The notes under the pieces were generated by a model that saw only the letters and a list, made by a program, of their open reading frames with translations, had not been told where the DNA came from and did no database searches. The position numbers and the translations under genes are program-made. This document shows, piece by piece, positions 51,584 to 61,092 of a DNA stretch of 64,000 nt. Location of the stretch: assembly GCF_047729875.1 (NCBI RefSeq), contig NZ_CP159826.1, positions 124,001 through 188,000 on the forward strand. Direction: 5' to 3'. Positions within the stretch are counted from its first letter, which is position 1. Each line of letters begins with the position of its first letter. The stretch is from Marimicrobium sp913061115 (lineage in GTDB: Bacteria > Pseudomonadota > Gammaproteobacteria > Pseudomonadales > Halieaceae).

Positions 51584-53782
51584 TTAGAAAACGTTCTGGG
51601 GGTCGATATCGATCGACCACTTTAACCCCTGCTTCGCAGGTAAAGCCTCGGCGTTCGCGACTAACACACTGGCTGCAGTCTGGGCGGCCCCGCGGGTGGG
51701 CGCGGTAAGCAGCAATTGACAGCGATATTTGCCAGCGCGGCGCTGCATGGGTGAAGGCAGTGGCCCAATTAGCTTGGCACCGCTGGGGAGGAAAGGCGTG
51801 CTGCGTTCGCGCAGCGTTTGCAGGAACTGCTCGCCGTATTCGGCATTTGGGCAATCGGTCCGCAACACCACCAGTTGCCCTGCGGGGGGCATGCCTGATT
51901 CCTGTCGCTGTTTGAGTAGTACTCTGGCCTGTTCGGCATAGCTGGTGCTCAACATCGCGAGCAGCGCTGGGTGGTCGGGGTAGTGTGTTTGTAGTAGAAC
52001 GCTGCCCGGGATATCCGCGCGGCCAGCGCGGCCAGCCACTTGGGTGAGGAGTTGCGCCATGCGTTCCTCGCCGCGAAAATCGGTACTGAACAGCAAAGCA
52101 TCGGCATCAATCACCGCAACCAGGCTTACGCCCGGAAAGTGATGACCTTTGGTAAGCATCTGTGTGCCGAGTAAAATGCAGGGCTCCCCTTTGTTAATGT
52201 CTTCTGCCAGGGCCTGCATGGAACCCTTGCTTTGCATGGAGTCGCTGTCAACGCGATAGATGGGCCATTGTTTGAAGTGCGTGCGCAGAAAATCTTCTGT
52301 TTGTTCTGTGCCAAGACCTGCGGCCATCAATCGCTCGCTGTTGCATTGGGGGCATTGCCTGGGCAGCATGCTCGAGTCGCCGCAGTGATGACAGCGCAGA
52401 CGCCCGCGGCGGCGGTGAATGGTCAGTCGAGCGTCGCAGGCGCGACATTCAGCGATCCAGCCACAATCGTGGCATTGTAGAGTGGGCGCATAACCGCGGC
52501 GGTTGAGGAATAACAGGGTTTGCTGTCCGAGTTGCAGCTTCTCTTGTATGGCTTCGAGTAGTCCTTTGGACAGCCCAGCGTGGAGTTCTTGTCGGCGCAC
52601 ATCCAGGACTTTTATATCCGGCATCCCCCCGCTGCTGGCGCGTTGTGTGAGTTGCTGGTGCTGATAGCGGCCAGCGACAACATTTTGAATGCTCTCCAGT
52701 GATGGCGTCGCGCTACCCAGCAAAATCGGGATTGAATGTATCTGAGCTCGTTTTACTGCGACATCCCGGGCAGAGTAGCGAAATCCGTCTTGCTGTTTAT
52801 AAGAGCCATCGTGTTCCTCGTCCACGATAATCAGCCCCGGTGATGCAAGTGGCGTAAAAACTGCCGACCGGGTGCCAACAATGATATGTGCATTACCGGT
52901 GCGGGCCGCTTCCCATGCCTGGTAACGGTTGGCATCGCTCAGCCCAGAGTGCAACACTGCAATGTTGGCCTCAAAGCGCTGTTGAAAGCGTGCGAGAGTT
53001 TGCGGTGTCAGCCCAATTTCCGGAACCAGAATGAGTGCCTGTCGCCCCTGTTGCAGGCAGTTTTCGATCAATCGCAGGTAGATTTCGGTTTTGCCGCTGC
53101 CGGTGACACCTTCCAAGAGGTGGCAGCTGAATCCTTGCTTTGTACCGCTTACTGCATTTAAGGCTGCGTACTGTTCAGAGTTGAGGGTTAAACCCTCATT
53201 GACTCTAATAGGTTGTAAGCGCTCACTCATCATGTGAGACTCGACCAGCTTTTTGTCTTGTAAGCTGCGCAGAACAGTGGCACTTATGCTGTTATCCCTG
53301 AATTCGGTGTTCTCAATAACAGGCTTTTGCATGAGCAGACTGATCGCTTGTGCCTGGCGCGGCGATCGCGGCAGAGCAGTCTCCGGCAGGCCTTTCCCTA
53401 GGGTGGTGAGTTGCCAAACTAGTATGCCGTGCGGTTGTTGCGGTTTGCCCTCCCTCAGGCGCTTGGGAAACAGCGTGCCGAACACCTCGCCGTGTGGGTG
53501 GTGGTAGTAGTCAGCGGCCCAGCGGCATAAGTGCAGCAATTGTGGATCGATCAGCGGTGCCTCATCGAGAATTTCAACTGCGTGCTTGAGAGAGCTCAAG
53601 GGAATATCGCTGTCTTCACACACCGCCAGCAAATAGCCGGTTACCTCGCGGCGCCCAAAGGGAACGCGCAGCCGAATTCCCGGTTGCAGGCCAACCAATT
53701 CGGCATTGCTGACCCCAATAGGCGCCAAATAGTCAAAATGGCGGCGCAGGGGTGATGGAATGGCCAGTCGAAGTACGGACAT
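51584..53782 (-). CDS. priA: Primosomal replication restart helicase PriA
   Basis: PriA reloads the replisome at stalled forks. The 732-residue protein has the 3'-end-binding N-terminal domain, helicase Walker A GVTGSGKTEIYL, the DEEH box in LIIVDEEHDGSYKQ, and the zinc-binding cysteine cluster with CHDCGW, CRACD, CHHCG and CPQCNS (about 450-495). It is divergent from rpmE. Confidence 0.97.
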   Translation of the reverse strand: MSVLRLAIPSPLRRHFDYLAPIGVSNAELVGLQPGIRLRVPFGRREVTGYLLAVCEDSDIPLSSLKHAVEILDEAPLIDPQLLHLCRWAADYYHHPHGEVFGTLFPKRLREGKPQQPHGILVWQLTTLGKGLPETALPRSPRQAQAISLLMQKPVIENTEFRDNSISATVLRSLQDKKLVESHMMSERLQPIRVNEGLTLNSEQYAALNAVSGTKQGFSCHLLEGVTGSGKTEIYLRLIENCLQQGRQALILVPEIGLTPQTLARFQQRFEANIAVLHSGLSDANRYQAWEAARTGNAHIIVGTRSAVFTPLASPGLIIVDEEHDGSYKQQDGFRYSARDVAVKRAQIHSIPILLGSATPSLESIQNVVAGRYQHQQLTQRASSGGMPDIKVLDVRRQELHAGLSKGLLEAIQEKLQLGQQTLLFLNRRGYAPTLQCHDCGWIAECRACDARLTIHRRRGRLRCHHCGDSSMLPRQCPQCNSERLMAAGLGTEQTEDFLRTHFKQWPIYRVDSDSMQSKGSMQALAEDINKGEPCILLGTQMLTKGHHFPGVSLVAVIDADALLFSTDFRGEERMAQLLTQVAGRAGRADIPGSVLLQTHYPDHPALLAMLSTSYAEQARVLLKQRQESGMPPAGQLVVLRTDCPNAEYGEQFLQTLRERSTPFLPSGAKLIGPLPSPMQRRAGKYRCQLLLTAPTRGAAQTAASVLVANAEALPAKQGLKWSIDIDPQNVF

Positions 53783-53845
53783 TTCGCCTCTTGTTGACTC
53801 GAAAAATTGAACGAAGACGCTATTGTAGCAAAATGGGGCGGGCTA

Positions 53846-53873
53846 TTGCTTCTAACACTGCGTCTGGTAAGAT
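53846..53873 (+). promoter_or_regulatory. Candidate promoter of rpmE
   Basis: TTGCTT (53846-53851) and TAAGAT (53868-53873) are 16 bases apart and the -10 is extended by TGG. It lies 110 bases before the rpmE ATG in the divergent spacer with priA. Confidence 0.5.
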
Positions 53874-53983
53874 GCCCGCCTCTTTTTTGAGTCACTCACG
53901 TCTGTGGCGGTTCAATTCTCCCATCGCAGTGCGGTGCCTGACAGCGGTTGGGCGGCGGCACTAATTACTAGGAGCTACATGTT

Positions 53984-54199
53984 ATGAAAGCGGATATCCA
54001 TCCCAAGTATGAAGCCATTACCGCCACGTGCAGTTGTGGTAACACGGTACAGACACGTTCAACACGGTGCGAAGACTTCCATGTTGACGTCTGTTCTTTG
54101 TGCCACCCTTTTTATACGGGCAAGCAAAAGACCTTAGACACCGGTGGTCGTGTTGACCGTTTTAACAAGCGTTTCGGTGGTCGTGGTACTAAGCGGTAG
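53984..54199 (+). CDS. rpmE: 50S ribosomal protein L31, zinc form
   Basis: This 71-residue ribosomal protein starts MKADIHPKYEAITATC after AGGAG at 9 bases. Cysteines 16, 18, 37 and 40 form the zinc site, so it is the C+ paralogue that is replaced by YkgM-type L31 during zinc starvation. No C- paralogue is in the window. Confidence 0.97.
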   Translation: MKADIHPKYEAITATCSCGNTVQTRSTRCEDFHVDVCSLCHPFYTGKQKTLDTGGRVDRFNKRFGGRGTKR

Positions 54200-54389
54200 A
54201 AAAGTATTTGTTATAAGCTTTTTGCGGCATCGATTAAAGCGTCCTAGCTTCTAAGTAACAGTAGTATTCATTGCGGCAGGCTGGGCTCGCGATACATCAA
54301 AGGGCGATTTGTCGCATTGTTACTGATGTGCCTTTTCTATAGTCACTTTGATCTTTTTCGCAATTGTTTTGGTGAGCGCAGGTAGACCC

Positions 54390-55640
54390 ATGTCCGAAGA
54401 CTTGAAACGTGATGCACTGTCTTATCACGCAGAGCCCACGCCCGGAAAAATCAGTATTGAACTGACTACGACGGCAGAGACGCTGCGCGACTTGTCTTTG
54501 GCATACAGCCCTGGCGTGGCGGCGCCCTGCCGTGAAATTGCCCATGATCCGGATCTTGCCTACCGCTATACCAGCAAGGGTAATTTAGTGGCAGTCATTA
54601 GTAATGGCACTGCGGTATTAGGGCTGGGCAATCTTGGTAGCCTAGCGAGTAAACCTGTCATGGAAGGTAAGGCACTTCTTTTTAAGCGTTTTGCCGGCAT
54701 TAACTCCATCGATATTGAAGTGGACACAGAGGATACGCAAGAGTTCATCTCCACTGTGTCGAACATAGCCGACACCTTTGGTGGCATTAATCTTGAAGAC
54801 ATCAAGGCCCCAGAGTGTTTTGAAATTGAATCGGCGCTGATTGAGCGCTGTAATATCCCAGTATTCCATGATGATCAGCACGGGACCGCGATTGTAACCG
54901 CCGCGGGGTTGATCAATGCGCTTGAAATCCAAGGCAAGTGCATGGAAGAGGCGATCATCACCTGCCTAGGAGCTGGCTCGGCAGCTATCGCCTGCATGCG
55001 TCTGCTGCTCACGATGGGCGTGCGGCGCGAGAACATTTTCATGCTTGACCGCCGAGGCGTTATTTACGATGGTCGAGAGGGCGTCAACGTCTATAAGCAA
55101 GAATTTGTGAATCACACTGACAAGCGCAGTTTGACCGACGCGATTAAAGGAGCCGATGTATTCATAGGCCTGTCCGGGGCTGATTTGCTGACCCCGGCAA
55201 TGCTCCTGTCCATGGCAGACCGCCCGGTGGTGTTCGCTTGTTCCAATCCGGATCCCGAGATCAAGCCTGAGCTGGCGCTGGCGACTAGAGACGATCTGAT
55301 CATAGCCACCGGCCGCTCGGATTATGCTAACCAAGTCAACAATGTGTTGGGTTTCCCTTTCATTTTTCGCGGGGCCCTCGATGTCCGAGCGACCGTCATC
55401 AATGAAGAGATGAAAGTAGCCGCAGTACTTGCGCTCAGCGCTTTGGCGCGCGAGCCTGTTCCTGACGAGGTGCTGGCTGCGTGTGAGGTAGAGGCGCTCG
55501 AATTCGGGCCAAACTATATCATTCCCAAGCCGCTGGATGGACGTTTGCTGACGCGTATTGCGCCTGCGGTCGCTAGAGCCGCGGTTGATAGCGGCGTTGC
55601 CCGCCTGCCCTACCCCCAAAATTATTTGCCGACACTCTAG
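54390..55640 (+). CDS. Malic enzyme, short form without phosphotransacetylase domain
   Basis: Malic enzyme decarboxylates malate to pyruvate and reduces NAD(P). ATG 54390, preceded by AGGT, gives 416 residues (MSEDLKRDALSYH); the frame is open to 54348. It shows the substrate motif LAYSPGVAAPC, IEVDTEDTQEF, the metal ligands in EDIKAPECFEIE and the helix FHDDQHGTA. The nucleotide motif is CLGAGSAAIACMR. The C-terminal phosphotransacetylase-like domain of MaeB (about 330 residues) is absent. Gene order rpmE, malic enzyme, mrcA is as in Pseudomonas. Confidence 0.93.
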   Translation: MSEDLKRDALSYHAEPTPGKISIELTTTAETLRDLSLAYSPGVAAPCREIAHDPDLAYRYTSKGNLVAVISNGTAVLGLGNLGSLASKPVMEGKALLFKRFAGINSIDIEVDTEDTQEFISTVSNIADTFGGINLEDIKAPECFEIESALIERCNIPVFHDDQHGTAIVTAAGLINALEIQGKCMEEAIITCLGAGSAAIACMRLLLTMGVRRENIFMLDRRGVIYDGREGVNVYKQEFVNHTDKRSLTDAIKGADVFIGLSGADLLTPAMLLSMADRPVVFACSNPDPEIKPELALATRDDLIIATGRSDYANQVNNVLGFPFIFRGALDVRATVINEEMKVAAVLALSALAREPVPDEVLAACEVEALEFGPNYIIPKPLDGRLLTRIAPAVARAAVDSGVARLPYPQNYLPTL

Positions 55641-55643
55641 AGA

Positions 55644-58082
55644 TTAAAAAATATCGTTGATCTGGTCGGAGATGTCGCTGTCGCCAGATGAATTGCTCGG
55701 TCCGCGCCCGGTTTGCTGTGGCACGCTTCCTTGCAGGAAATATTCGAATATGGCGTTGCGCTGGCCGGGAGCTGCCAGTAGTCCGTTGTCGGGGTCTATT
55801 TTAACGGTGACGATGCCTGGAGGGACAGGGCGCTCCACTTGCGGGCTGTCTTTGAGCGCTGTCCGCATATATTGAATCCAAATGGGCAGAGCGGCAGTGC
55901 CACCAAATTCTTTGCGACCCAGAGGGGTGTAATTGTCAAAGCCCACCCAGACCGTAGTGACTACCGCCTGATTATATCCGGAGAACCAAACGTCCATTGG
56001 GCCATTTGTTGTGCCGGTTTTGCCCGCGATATCACTGCGTTCTAGTACTAGTGCGCGCCGACCTGTACCGCGTTTGATAACGTCTTTGAGGATACTATCG
56101 ATGACATAGTTCACTCGCGCGTCTTGGACGCGTGGCGCGGGTGGAAATTGCGGTGCCTCTGAGTTTTCTGCTGCCATGATTGCCTCCATGGTCATCTCGC
56201 CGTCCGGGCTCTGCGGCATATCGAGCAGATCACAATCTGGGCAGACCGTGAGTGGCCGAGCTTCAAATGCGACTTCACCTTCGAGGTTCTCGACGCGTTG
56301 AATGAGGTGCGGTTCCACACGATAGCCGCCATTGGCCAGTAAGGCGTAACCCGTGGCTAGCTGTAAAGGAGTAATGGTTTGGGTTCCCAGCGCCAAGGAC
56401 AGTTCGGGTGCATAGTTAGAGGTGTCGAAGCCCAGACCTTGAGCGTAGTTGATCAATTGTGTGACACCAAGGCGCTGCAGCAGGCGAATGGACACCAAAT
56501 TGCGCGATTTAGTCAGGGCCCAGCGCAATCGCGTCGGACCATAAAACTTGCCTTCGTCGTTCTCTGGGCGCCAAAGGTCTCCCGATCTGCCGCCCTGCGC
56601 GACGATGGGTGCGTCGTTAATAATTGTGGCCGCTGTGTACCCGGCATCTAAGGCCGCACTGTATAGAAACGGTTTAAAATTTGAGCCAGGTTGGCGCTCT
56701 GCTTGACTGGCGCGGTTGAACTTGCTCAGTTCGAAGCCAATGCCGCCGACCATACTGACAATAGCGCCATTGTCTGGGTTCAGGGAAACTAGGGCCGCCT
56801 GTACTGCGGGGATTTGAGCCAGTTGCCACTGATCATCTTCACCTTGAGTGACTCTGATCAGATCACCAACAGCGAGCACATCGGACACGGGTTGCTGGGA
56901 TGCTCCTGTGGCATTTTCGGTCAGATAGGGTCGCGCTTGGCGAATACCATTCTCCCAAAGTAGATCAGGGGTGCTGCCATCAGCCAGTAATAAAGTAGCC
57001 GCTTTATCATCCACCGAGGTGACAATGGCGGGTTGCAGGTCGGCGACAATAGCGGCTTTCGTCAGTGCCTTTCTCCATTGGCTTATGATGTCCTCGCCAG
57101 GTGATGTGGGCGGGAATTGTTGCTCAGGGCCGCGGTATCCGTGGCGCTTATCGTAGCTAATGAGACCCTCTATGACAGACTGGTTGGCAACGCGCTGCAG
57201 GTCGCTGCTGATCGTCGTATAAACATGATAGCCGTTGGTATAGGCCTCCATTCCGTAGAGTTGCAACATCTGCTGCCGTGCCATTTCCGCGGCATAGTGT
57301 GCGGCAAAGCCCAGCTTAGCGCCGTGAATTCGAGCGGAGTCAGGTTCACGTCGTGCGTTTTGGTATTGCGCGTCACTGATGTAGCCCAGCGTAAGCATGC
57401 GGCCCAAAATCCAGTCGCGGCGCTGTTTTCCACCATCGGGCCCACTGACGGGGTTGTCGCGGGAGGGTGCTTTGGGAACTCCCGCGAGCATGGCATGCTG
57501 GGCCAGGCTTAACTCTCCGATGCTCCTCCCATAGTAAACCTGCGAAGCGGCCTCGAAACCGTAGGCTCGATGGCCCAGGAAGACACGGTTGAAGTACAGC
57601 TCAAAGATTTCTTGTTTGCTGAGTGCGCGCTCAATCTCGATAGCGAGCAGTATTTCGTTGAACTTGCGCATAAAGGTGCGATCGAGGTTGAGGAAGTAGT
57701 TACGCGCCACCTGCATGGTTAATGTACTGCCCCCAGAGCCCTTTTCACCGGTGAGGATCAGCTCCGAAACGGCGCGCATGAGCCCCGGCACATCGATACC
57801 GTTGTGGACAAAGTAATTGTCGTCTTCTGCCGCAAGTAGGGACTTAATGAACTGCTCGGGGATGGCATCAAAAGGCAGTGGACTGCGCTTTTGCTCACCA
57901 AATTGGCCGATGAGTTCTCCATCGCGGGTATACACCAGCATAGGTGTTTGCAGCTTTACATCGCGCAGGGTTTCAACATTTGGAAGGTTTGGACTGAGAT
58001 AAAGATAGGTGCCGGCAAGCAACCAGATGGCACCCAAAATACCGAACAAGCACAGCCGGACAACTAGTCGTAGGAAGATCAT
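55644..58082 (-). CDS. mrcA: Penicillin-binding protein 1A
   Basis: PBP1A is the bifunctional peptidoglycan synthase. The 812-residue protein has one N-terminal membrane helix (about 5-28), the GT51 glycosyltransferase domain with catalytic Glu86 in LLAAEDDNYFVHNG and TLTMQVARN, and an OB-like insert. The transpeptidase domain has SNFK as the SxxK site, SRN, and KTGTTNG. It converges on the malic enzyme gene with 3 bases between and is divergent from pilM, the usual arrangement. Confidence 0.96.
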   Translation of the reverse strand: MIFLRLVVRLCLFGILGAIWLLAGTYLYLSPNLPNVETLRDVKLQTPMLVYTRDGELIGQFGEQKRSPLPFDAIPEQFIKSLLAAEDDNYFVHNGIDVPGLMRAVSELILTGEKGSGGSTLTMQVARNYFLNLDRTFMRKFNEILLAIEIERALSKQEIFELYFNRVFLGHRAYGFEAASQVYYGRSIGELSLAQHAMLAGVPKAPSRDNPVSGPDGGKQRRDWILGRMLTLGYISDAQYQNARREPDSARIHGAKLGFAAHYAAEMARQQMLQLYGMEAYTNGYHVYTTISSDLQRVANQSVIEGLISYDKRHGYRGPEQQFPPTSPGEDIISQWRKALTKAAIVADLQPAIVTSVDDKAATLLLADGSTPDLLWENGIRQARPYLTENATGASQQPVSDVLAVGDLIRVTQGEDDQWQLAQIPAVQAALVSLNPDNGAIVSMVGGIGFELSKFNRASQAERQPGSNFKPFLYSAALDAGYTAATIINDAPIVAQGGRSGDLWRPENDEGKFYGPTRLRWALTKSRNLVSIRLLQRLGVTQLINYAQGLGFDTSNYAPELSLALGTQTITPLQLATGYALLANGGYRVEPHLIQRVENLEGEVAFEARPLTVCPDCDLLDMPQSPDGEMTMEAIMAAENSEAPQFPPAPRVQDARVNYVIDSILKDVIKRGTGRRALVLERSDIAGKTGTTNGPMDVWFSGYNQAVVTTVWVGFDNYTPLGRKEFGGTAALPIWIQYMRTALKDSPQVERPVPPGIVTVKIDPDNGLLAAPGQRNAIFEYFLQGSVPQQTGRGPSNSSGDSDISDQINDIF

Positions 58083-58253
58083 TTAGCCCTTTAAAAACAG
58101 TCGCTTATAGACATCTGTAGCGGCAATAATGTTATCTGGTTGGTAATTATAAGCTTTTTTTCTCCTGTGATATATTTGGGTCTGTGGTATATCTCGTATT
58201 AATGTAGTATTACATATAAATAACCTAAGTTAGTGATACTGATAGGAAAAAAA

Positions 58254-59318
58254 TTGCTCGAATTATTCGGAAAAACAAAATCCTCGATTGTTCTTGGACT
58301 GGACATTAGCTCAACGACAGTAAAATTACTGGAGTTGAGCTATTCAGGCGACCGTTATTGTGTAGAGAGTTACGGCGTGGCGTCGCTGCCGCAGGACGCA
58401 GTCGTAGAAAAGGGCGTCTATGACGTAACGGGCGTTTCTCACGCTATTCGAACGGTCGTTGAACAATCTCGAACCAAGGTCAAGAACGCAGCAGCAGCAG
58501 TAGCGGGTTCTTCCGTCATCACTAAATTGATCGATATGCCAGAGGGGTTGAGTGAGGACGATATGGAGATGCAACTCACTCTGGAAGCAGATCAGTACAT
58601 TCCATATCCTCTGGAAGAGGTCTCGATCGATTTCGAGATACAGGGCCCTTCGCCGGAGCGCGATAATCAGGTAGAAGTATTATTGGCAGCGTGCCGCAGG
58701 GAGACTATCGAGTCCAGGGTTGAGGCGATTGAAGGTGCAGATTTGATTCCCAAAATCGTGGACGTTGAGGCCTATGCTATGGAAAGGGCCTTTTCTGTGT
58801 TGCTGGGTCAGTTGGACTTGGATGAGGGCAGTACGGTTGCTATCGTCGATATCGGCGCAACGATGACTACCTTAAGCGTCCTTAGCGATGGACTGACTAT
58901 CTACACACGTGAACAGCTATTTGGCGGTAAGCAGCTTACAGATGAAATAATGCGGCGCTACGGACTGCCGGTGGAAGAAGCAGGCTTGGCTAAGAAGCGG
59001 GGGGGCTTGCCCGACGACTATGAGCCGGAAGTGTTGGAGCCGTTCAAGGAAGCGGTGGTTCAGCAGGTTGCCCGCTCGTTACAATTCTTTTTCTCTTCCA
59101 GTCAGTACAACGATGTGGATCATATTATTCTCGCCGGCGGCGTTGCTTCTATGGGGGGGCTGAACGAGTTAGTGCAGGATAAACTGGGCACGCCAACGTC
59201 AGTAGCGAATCCGTTTGCACAGATGTCGATTTCCCCCCGGGTTAACGCAGTGGCGCTGGAAAATGATGCGTCGGCAATGATGATTGCATGCGGCCTGGCC
59301 TTGAGAAGCTTTGGCTAA
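58254..59318 (+). CDS. pilM: Type IV pilus inner-membrane platform protein PilM
   Basis: PilM is a cytoplasmic actin-like ATPase that links PilN to the pilus motors. Family members begin a few residues before LGLDISSTTVKLLELS. Two starts are possible: GTG 58233 with no clear ribosome binding site, and TTG 58254, which has TAGGA at 8 bases and gives MLELFGKTKSS; TTG is preferred (354 residues). ATP-fold segments IVDIGATMTTLSVL and ILAGGVASMGGL are present. The stop overlaps pilN by 1 base. Confidence 0.94.
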   Translation: MLELFGKTKSSIVLGLDISSTTVKLLELSYSGDRYCVESYGVASLPQDAVVEKGVYDVTGVSHAIRTVVEQSRTKVKNAAAAVAGSSVITKLIDMPEGLSEDDMEMQLTLEADQYIPYPLEEVSIDFEIQGPSPERDNQVEVLLAACRRETIESRVEAIEGADLIPKIVDVEAYAMERAFSVLLGQLDLDEGSTVAIVDIGATMTTLSVLSDGLTIYTREQLFGGKQLTDEIMRRYGLPVEEAGLAKKRGGLPDDYEPEVLEPFKEAVVQQVARSLQFFFSSSQYNDVDHIILAGGVASMGGLNELVQDKLGTPTSVANPFAQMSISPRVNAVALENDASAMMIACGLALRSFG

Positions 59319-59881
59319 TGGCGCAAATCAACTTACTGCCATGGCGCGAAGAGCGTCGCCAGGTTCTTAAAAAAGAATTTTTGTCATCTGTGGCATTGGT
59401 GTTGGCTCTCAGCGTAGGTTTAATACTGCTCGCGGACCGTGTGATGAATAGCCAGATTGACGATCAGACCGCGCGTAATCAATATCTGATCGAGAATATT
59501 AAGGCGTTGGACAAGCAGGTCGCTGAAATTCGTGACCTTCAGAAGCGGCGTGATCAACTGTTGGCCCGCATGCGGGTTATTCAGCGTCTACAAGGCAACC
59601 GGCCCATTATCGTGCGAGTGCTTGATCAACTTGTACGGACAGTTCCGGACGGACTTTTCTATACTGAGCTGGTTGCTGTGGGGCCAGATATTACTCTGAC
59701 GGGTGTGGCTGAATCGAATAATCGCGTGTCGAGATTGATGCGACAACTGGATGCATCAGACTGGCTAGCAAACCCCAATTTGGACAAAGTCACGGCTGCC
59801 CCAGAGTTCGGCGACCAGGCAAATGTATTCGTTTTGACCGTTCATGTCCCTGCCATCGAAGAAGCGTTAGAGGAGGGATGA
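59318..59881 (+). CDS. pilN: Type IV pilus assembly protein PilN
   Basis: PilN is a bitopic inner-membrane protein that binds PilM through its N-terminus. It starts MAQINLLPWREERR, the PilM-binding signature, followed by one helix (about 24-42), a coiled coil and a periplasmic ferredoxin-like domain. It has 187 residues. ATG 59318 overlaps the pilM stop; the longer frame lies within pilM. Confidence 0.95.
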   Translation: MAQINLLPWREERRQVLKKEFLSSVALVLALSVGLILLADRVMNSQIDDQTARNQYLIENIKALDKQVAEIRDLQKRRDQLLARMRVIQRLQGNRPIIVRVLDQLVRTVPDGLFYTELVAVGPDITLTGVAESNNRVSRLMRQLDASDWLANPNLDKVTAAPEFGDQANVFVLTVHVPAIEEALEEG

Positions 59882-59884
59882 GCC

Positions 59885-60505
59885 ATGGCCTTTGAAGATA
59901 CTGTGCGGTCGGTGCGTGAATTCGATTTTGGCAATCTCGATTTTGACAATATCGGGTCCTGGCCCCTTCCGATTAAGATATTTGTTCGGGTGCTGTTACT
60001 GGTCTTGGTCGTTGTGGCCGGCTACTACTATCATGTTGAGGACTTGCAGTTGGCGTTAGCAGCAGCGGAGGCGAAAGAGGTAGACCTAAAGAAAGATTTT
60101 GAGACAAAGGCTTTTCAGGCCGCCAACCTGGGTGCCTATCGCCAACAGATGGTGGAAATGGAGGAGTCTTTTGGTGTTTTGGTAAGTCAGCTGCCAAGTG
60201 ACACTGAGGTGCCGGGGCTGCTAGAAGATATCACCAATAAAGGGTTGCTGAATGGACTGGAGATCGCTGTGATCGATCTTCAAACGGAGAAGGAAAGCGA
60301 ATTCTATGTTGAGCTGCCAATCGAGATAGTCGCATCGGGCTCCTATCACGATCTGGGCGCTTTTATTAGTGGCATGGCCGCTCTGCCCCGAATTGTTACG
60401 CTGCATGACTTTCAGATTAACACCAGTAGCGATAACCCTCATTTCCTCGATATAAAAATCCTTGCCAAGACCTATCGCTATAAAGACGAGGACGCGGAGG
60501 GATGA
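59885..60505 (+). CDS. pilO: Type IV pilus assembly protein PilO
   Basis: PilO pairs with PilN in the alignment complex. The 206-residue protein has a cytoplasmic N-terminus with NLDFDNIGSWPLPIKI, one helix (about 31-50), a coiled coil and a ferredoxin-like periplasmic domain with GSYHDLGAFISGMAALPRIV. It overlaps pilP by 4 bases (ATGA). Confidence 0.95.
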   Translation: MAFEDTVRSVREFDFGNLDFDNIGSWPLPIKIFVRVLLLVLVVVAGYYYHVEDLQLALAAAEAKEVDLKKDFETKAFQAANLGAYRQQMVEMEESFGVLVSQLPSDTEVPGLLEDITNKGLLNGLEIAVIDLQTEKESEFYVELPIEIVASGSYHDLGAFISGMAALPRIVTLHDFQINTSSDNPHFLDIKILAKTYRYKDEDAEG

Positions 60506-61035
60506 ACTGCTTATCCCGCAGTTTATTGCTATTATGTTTATCGGGTGGGCTGTTGGGTGCGTGCTCAGCGGGAGACCTCACTGACCTAGATCGTTTTATG
60601 GAAGAGAAGCGTACCCAGCCAGGTGGTATCATCGCGCCATTGCCTACCTTAAAGGCATATGAGGCATTTGCCTATAGCGCGACCAACTTACGTAGTCCGT
60701 TCGATCGGCCGATTGAGGTGCGAAAAACGACTCAGCTGCAAGCCATTGCGGCCATCAAGCCGGATGAAAATCGCGCGAAAGAATTTTTGGAGCAGTTCAC
60801 CCTCGACTCACTGCTCATGGTTGGAACACTGGCGAGAGATAAGAATAACTGGACTTTGATTAAAGACCCCGAAGGGGGTGTGCACCGTGTTCAGGCCGGA
60901 AATTACCTGGGCCGCCACCATGGCAAGATAGTGGACATGACAGATACCTCTGTCGCTATAGTTGAAATTGTTAGCGATGGCACGGCAGAGGGTTGGGTAG
61001 AGCGCCCTCGCAGCATCAAATTAGTCGGCAAATGA
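60502..61035 (+). CDS. pilP: Type IV pilus assembly lipoprotein PilP
   Basis: PilP bridges PilNO and the secretin PilQ. The 177-residue protein has a lipoprotein signal with lipobox LGAC (Cys21), a flexible linker, and a C-terminal HR-type beta domain with SLLMVGTLARDKNNWTLI and VQAGNYLGRHHGKI. It is fourth in the pilMNOPQ operon. Confidence 0.95.
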   Translation: MNCLSRSLLLLCLSGGLLGACSAGDLTDLDRFMEEKRTQPGGIIAPLPTLKAYEAFAYSATNLRSPFDRPIEVRKTTQLQAIAAIKPDENRAKEFLEQFTLDSLLMVGTLARDKNNWTLIKDPEGGVHRVQAGNYLGRHHGKIVDMTDTSVAIVEIVSDGTAEGWVERPRSIKLVGK

Positions 61036-61092
61036 GCCGCAGCCACTGTTAGATGCCGTGGCAATTAGAGACGATATTTTGGGATAAAGGCC

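Noticed and set aside
54966..55619. 217-codon minus-strand frame opposite the malic enzyme
   Set aside because: It is fully antisense to a clear enzyme gene and has no recognisable motif or ribosome binding site.
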